Made by a program: the position numbers and the translations under genes. This document shows, piece by piece, positions 41,699 through 44,556 of a stretch of DNA of 44,556 bases. Location: the NCBI GenBank assembly GCA_002816715.1, contig MUCJ01000060.1, positions 1-44,556 of the forward strand, written 5' to 3'. Positions within the stretch are counted from its first letter, which is position 1. Each line of letters opens with the position of its first letter. The notes below the pieces were generated by a model. That model saw nothing but the letters and a program-made list of their open reading frames with translations. It was not told where the DNA came from and searched no databases. The stretch comes from SAR202 cluster bacterium Casp-Chloro-G3. GTDB taxonomy: Bacteria > Chloroflexota > Dehalococcoidia > Lucifugimonadales > UBA3495.

Positions 41699-42349
41699 AT
41701 GCTGGACATACCCGCTACCATACCTATCATTCCCATGAAACCGCTCTCCGAGGGTAAGACCCGGCTGGCCCGCCAATTGACCAAGGACCAGCGGGCCGAG
41801 TTGATAGCTGGGATGCTGCGGCGGGTGATTTCGGCCATCAAGGGCGCATCCATCGAGTTGTTCTGGGTTATTGGCGGCGACGAACGGGTGATGCAACTGA
41901 CCCGCAATAACGGCGGGTTGTGGCTTGAAGAACTGGGTCGAAACTTGAACGATACCGTGACCAAGGGTTTTGAGCGAGCCTGCCAGCAAGGCAACGCGGC
42001 GCTTTACATGCCGGGTGACCTGCCCTTTATCAAACCCAGCGATGTAACAAATCTGCTGCGGTCATCGGAGCGGGGCAACAATATCACCCTGGCTCCCGCC
42101 CGTCGCGACGGCGGCACCAACGGCATCGTGGTACCGCACGGGATACCCTTCGTGCCTGAACTGGGACAACGCAGCTTCGCCAAACACCTGGCGCAGGCCG
42201 CCGCCAAAGAAATTTCGGTGTCCATCTACTACAGCCAGGGATTGGGCTTTGACCTGGATACTATTGATGATCTGGAATCCTACGAGCATATGGAATCAGG
42301 CTTGTTGAAACGGCTGGTGCCACTTTGGGAAGGCCCAACCGGAAACTGA
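41699..42349 (+). CDS. cofC: 2-phospho-L-lactate guanylyltransferase (CofC)
   Basis: A 216-residue nucleotidyltransferase that activates phospholactate (or phosphoenolpyruvate) with GTP for CofD. The N-terminal IPMKPLSEGKTRLAR is the GTP-binding signature; LYMPGDLPFIKPSDV carries the metal-binding Asp, and RRDGGTNGIVVP and GFDLDTIDDL are also CofC-like. ATG at 41699 is 4 bp after cofD. It completes cofG-cofH-cofD-cofC; a glutamyl ligase (cofE) is not in the window. Confidence 0.92.
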   Translation: MLDIPATIPIIPMKPLSEGKTRLARQLTKDQRAELIAGMLRRVISAIKGASIELFWVIGGDERVMQLTRNNGGLWLEELGRNLNDTVTKGFERACQQGNAALYMPGDLPFIKPSDVTNLLRSSERGNNITLAPARRDGGTNGIVVPHGIPFVPELGQRSFAKHLAQAAAKEISVSIYYSQGLGFDLDTIDDLESYEHMESGLLKRLVPLWEGPTGN

Positions 42350-42376
42350 ACGCGCACCCTCTAACAAGAAAAGCCG

Positions 42377-43345
42377 ATGCCAAAGACTAAAGTTAAATTA
42401 GGAATTCTGCTGCCCACCAGGGGGCTGCTGCTGGCCGACACCCCGCCGTGCAATGCCAACCTGGTGCTGGACTTGGCCCAAAAAGCCGAGGAAGCCGGTC
42501 TGGACTCGGTGTGGGTGGGAGACAGCCTGACCGCAAAACCCCGACTAGAGCCGTTGAGTATTCTAGCGGCAATTGCGGCGCGAACCAGTCGGGTAAGACT
42601 GGGTACGGCGGTGCTGCTGATGGCGCTGCGTCACCCGCTTTTGCTGGCTCAGACGCTGGGCACGGTGGACTTGATCTCCCAGGGTCGATTGTTAATCGCC
42701 GCCGGTACCGGCGGGGCTTTCAACGATGAGCAGAAGCAGGAGTGGCAGAGCGTCGGGGTTAAAGCGTCGCAGCGTGCCCGACGCCTGGAAGAGATGGTTC
42801 AGATTATCAAAGGTTTGAACCGGGGTGAGCGGGTTTCGTTCCCGGGCAGGCATTTTGATCTGGACTCAGTTTCTATGCGGCCCCAGTCGGTGCAGGCTGG
42901 CGGCGTACCTATCTTGCTGGCCTGTCATGGGCGTTTTCAGGTGCGGGAGGCGCAAATCCAGCGGGCGGCGCGTTGGGCCGATGGCATAATCTCCATCTCC
43001 GACACTCCCGAAGAGTACCGACAAGTGGTAAGGGATGTCCGGGCGTTGGCTGCCGATCTGGGTCGGGACGCCAGCTTGATGGAAGCCACCATGTACCTGA
43101 CGGTTAACCTGAACCAGGACGCCGCCAAAGCCACTGAGGAAGCCGAGAAGTGGCTGCTGGGCTACTATGGGGCCAACATCTGGGGGAGCCGTTGGGGGCC
43201 GTTTGGCGACCCAAGCCAGGTTAAAGAGCGGATAGGCGAGTATGCGGAAGCCGGAGCGGAAACAGTTATCGTCCGGTTTGCCTCTTTTGAACCGGAAAAA
43301 CAGCTAGACACTTTCCTGGATAAGGTGGCCCCGGTTTTCCAGTAG
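42377..43345 (+). CDS. LLM class flavin/F420-dependent oxidoreductase
   Basis: A 322-residue luciferase-like TIM-barrel oxidoreductase. The order KLGILLPTRGLLL, SVWVGDSL, RVRLGTAVLLMALRHPLLLA, TVDLISQGRLLIAAGTGG and the C-terminal ETVIVRFASFEP is typical of F420- or FMN-dependent members such as methylene-tetrahydromethanopterin reductase-like proteins. Its place directly behind the F420 genes, 27 bp after cofC, makes F420 the likely cofactor, but the motif set does not exclude FMN. ATG at 42377 is preceded by AAGAAAAG. A terminator closes the operon at 43351-43388. Substrate unknown. Confidence 0.9.
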   Translation: MPKTKVKLGILLPTRGLLLADTPPCNANLVLDLAQKAEEAGLDSVWVGDSLTAKPRLEPLSILAAIAARTSRVRLGTAVLLMALRHPLLLAQTLGTVDLISQGRLLIAAGTGGAFNDEQKQEWQSVGVKASQRARRLEEMVQIIKGLNRGERVSFPGRHFDLDSVSMRPQSVQAGGVPILLACHGRFQVREAQIQRAARWADGIISISDTPEEYRQVVRDVRALAADLGRDASLMEATMYLTVNLNQDAAKATEEAEKWLLGYYGANIWGSRWGPFGDPSQVKERIGEYAEAGAETVIVRFASFEPEKQLDTFLDKVAPVFQ

Positions 43346-43350
43346 CCGGA

Positions 43351-43388
43351 TGACAAGCACCGGGTTTCAGTTCACGGTGTCATTTTTT
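43351..43388 (+). terminator. Intrinsic terminator of the F420 operon
   Basis: CACCG (43358-43362) pairs with CGGTG (43375-43379), extended by TGA/TCA with a small bulge, followed by TTTTTT. It lies just before the tandem repeat upstream of fabI. Confidence 0.7.
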
Positions 43389-43450
43389 CTGGTGTAATTT
43401 CTGGTGTAATTTCTGGTGTAATTTCTGGTGTAATTTCTGGTGTAATTTCT
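43387..43450 (+). repeat. 12-bp tandem repeat, 5.3 copies
   Basis: TTCTGGTGTAAT is repeated exactly five times (43387-43446) and followed by TTCT. It lies 24 bp before the fabI start codon, in its leader or promoter region. No spacers separate the units, so it is not a CRISPR array. Confidence 0.9.
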
Positions 43451-43473
43451 AAGGAAGGGCGGAGGAGGCAGGT

Positions 43474-44247
43474 TTGTATCCCATAGACCTATCGGGCAAA
43501 AAGGGCATAGTCTTCGGTGTCGCCAACGACCGGAGCATAGCATGGGCGATAGCCAGCGTTTTGGCCAAGGCCGGCGTGCAGTTGGCCTTCACTTACCAGA
43601 ATGATCGGCTCAAAGAACGGGTTGACCGGCTGGCCGGTACGCTGGACGGAGCGATAACCCTACCCTGCGATGCCTCCGACGATCAGCAAATCATAGATGT
43701 GTTTCAGCACACCGCCGAAGCTTTCGGCGAAATTTCCTTCCTGGTGCACAGTATTGCCTTCGCCAACCGGGACGACTTGGAGGGCAGTTTCTCCGACACC
43801 GGCCGGGAAGGGTTCCGCTTGGCTCTGGAGATAAGCGCGTTCTCGTTGTTGCCACTGGTCAAACACGCCGCTCCGCTGATGAAGAACGGCGGCAGCGTAA
43901 TCGCGATGACCTTTCAGGCTTCACAGCGCGTGTACCCAGGGTACAACGTAATGGGCACGGCAAAGGCTGCTTTGGAGCATGAGGTGAGGCAGCTAGCCTA
44001 TGAGTTTGGGGAACAGAATATACGGGTAAATGCCATTTCCGCCGGGCCGTTGGATACGCTGGCCGCCCGAGGCATCCACGGGTTCCTGGACATGAAAAAG
44101 ATTCATGCAGAGAAAGCGCCCTTGCAGCGTAATATCACCGCCGATGAAGTGGCCAAGACCGCCTTGTTCCTGTGCAGCGACCTGTCCAGCGGCATTACCG
44201 GCTCGGTCATTCCGGTGGACGCGGGCTATCACATCATGGCGGTGTAG
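43474..44247 (+). CDS. fabI: Enoyl-[acyl-carrier-protein] reductase (NADH), FabI
   Basis: A 257-residue reductase of the last step of each fatty-acid elongation cycle, an SDR relative. The cofactor motif GVANDRSIAWAIA is at residues 15-27, and catalytic Tyr157 and Lys164 are in PGYNVMGTAKA (Tyr-x6-Lys). At the position of the second FabI tyrosine (E. coli Tyr146) there is Phe147, as in mycobacterial InhA. The C terminus LCSDLSSGITGSVIPVDAGY is normal. The start is TTG at 43474 with GGAGGAGG about 6 bp upstream. The tandem repeat at 43387-43450 directly precedes the ribosome-binding site. Confidence 0.95.
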   Translation: MYPIDLSGKKGIVFGVANDRSIAWAIASVLAKAGVQLAFTYQNDRLKERVDRLAGTLDGAITLPCDASDDQQIIDVFQHTAEAFGEISFLVHSIAFANRDDLEGSFSDTGREGFRLALEISAFSLLPLVKHAAPLMKNGGSVIAMTFQASQRVYPGYNVMGTAKAALEHEVRQLAYEFGEQNIRVNAISAGPLDTLAARGIHGFLDMKKIHAEKAPLQRNITADEVAKTALFLCSDLSSGITGSVIPVDAGYHIMAV

Positions 44248-44253
44248 AGCCGG

Positions 44254-44556
44254 TTAGCCAGCCGTCTGACCCTGTAGGCCAACCAAATGCCTCCGGTCAT
44301 CCTCAGCTTTACCGTGGCGGCCCATATGTTCGTAGGCTTCAGCACGCCGCGTCCAAGCCGGTAGGTAGGCTGGATCCAGGGCGATGGCTTTGGTGAACTG
44401 ATCGATAGCTTCCTGGAACATGTCCTCCCCCATCAACGCCAAGCCGCGCTCCGTGAAACCTGCCGGTGTGATCGGGTAGCGTTTTACCGGCTTTTGGACT
44501 TCCAATTCTGGCTCAGGAGGCGTATCCGTAGACACCCCATCGGACGCCGACGCTTC
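44254..44556 (-). CDS. TPR repeat protein, C-terminal part (continues past window edge)
   Basis: A tetratricopeptide-repeat protein whose frame stays open to the window edge. The visible 94 residues from an in-frame GTG at 44535 begin with an acidic linker, then GLALMGEDMFQEAIDQFTKA and IALDPAYLPAWTRRAEAYEH form about two TPR helices pairs. Because upstream codons (44536-44556) are also open, the GTG may be internal and the gene may be partial. It is convergent with fabI, with 6 bp between stops. A scaffolding role is typical of TPRs; no partner is evident. Confidence 0.75.
   Translation of the reverse strand, partial: EASASDGVSTDTPPEPELEVQKPVKRYPITPAGFTERGLALMGEDMFQEAIDQFTKAIALDPAYLPAWTRRAEAYEHMGRHGKAEDDRRHLVGLQGQTAG

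Noticed and set aside
43387-43450. Possible CRISPR array
   Set aside because: The units are 12 bp, directly adjoining, with no spacers and no cas genes.
1-44556. Mobile element, prophage or defence island
   Set aside because: No transposase, integrase, phage structural, restriction or toxin-antitoxin gene was recognised; base composition and codon use look uniform by eye.

Overview
The window looks like a chromosomal segment of an uncultured-type Chloroflexota bacterium, most likely from the Dehalococcoidia/SAR202 side. This is inferred from gene content, not from a marker tree. The supporting content is a complete cofG-cofH-cofD-cofC block for coenzyme F420 with an adjoining LLM-class flavin/F420 oxidoreductase, a K+-dependent-type membrane pyrophosphatase, CaiB/BaiF, acetamidase, amidase, HpaI-aldolase and NIPSNAP genes, ComDE-like thiamine-diphosphate enzymes, many TTG start codons, and small interspersed intergenic repeats. 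I see no transposase, integrase, phage gene, CRISPR array, rRNA or tRNA, so it reads as ordinary chromosome.

Layout: 0.3-5.5 kb carries a class III CoA-transferase, an SbcD-like phosphoesterase, an acetamidase/formamidase, a convergent SDR dehydrogenase and a secreted DUF3179 protein. 5.8-13.4 kb carries the membrane pyrophosphatase, a single-domain response regulator, a YfcE-like phosphoesterase with altered metal ligands, an unrecognised acidic protein, a GT20 trehalose-phosphate-synthase-type enzyme, a HAD protein and two small cysteine-containing proteins. 13.5-20 kb carries a second GatA-like amidase with a tiny partner, a zinc-ribbon CPBP protease, trpA plus aroH, a second SbcD-like nuclease and a CdsZ/DUF164 coiled-coil zinc-ribbon protein directly before the RNase P RNA gene (20.2-20.7 kb). 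20.8-25.2 kb carries an HpaI-type aldolase, a PHP phosphoesterase, two hot-dog dehydratase-like genes, an ABC ATPase with no permease and an SDR. 25.2-28.5 kb is gatC-gatA-asnS. 28.6-32.5 kb is a ComD/ComE-like pair, a small membrane protein and a ComE paralogue that has lost its thiamine-diphosphate motif, followed convergently by two genes equivalent to the two domains of D-glutamate cyclase (DGLUCY). 32.7-37.3 kb holds an atypical response regulator, recG and ruvB. 37.6-43.3 kb holds a NIPSNAP gene and the F420 operon. fabI and the end of a TPR gene close the window.

Regulatory signals are readable. Six sites have good -35/-10 pairs 17-18 bp apart; the rnpB promoter places its start at the first base of helix P1. 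Five intrinsic terminators are clear. Two interspersed repeat families are visible: a 70-90 bp family built on a TTCGACAAGCTCA-type core (one copy forms a terminator), and a 75-bp near-palindrome present twice in opposite orientations 37 kb apart. Short exact tandem duplications with 12-14 bp period sit in at least six intergenic regions, the longest (5.3 units) just before fabI.

The most unusual items are the degenerate ComE-like pseudoenzyme coupled to a membrane protein, the split DGLUCY pair beside it, the phosphoesterase with substituted metal ligands, the short-period intergenic tandem duplications, and the permease-less metal-type ABC ATPase. None is proven to be a new system from sequence alone.
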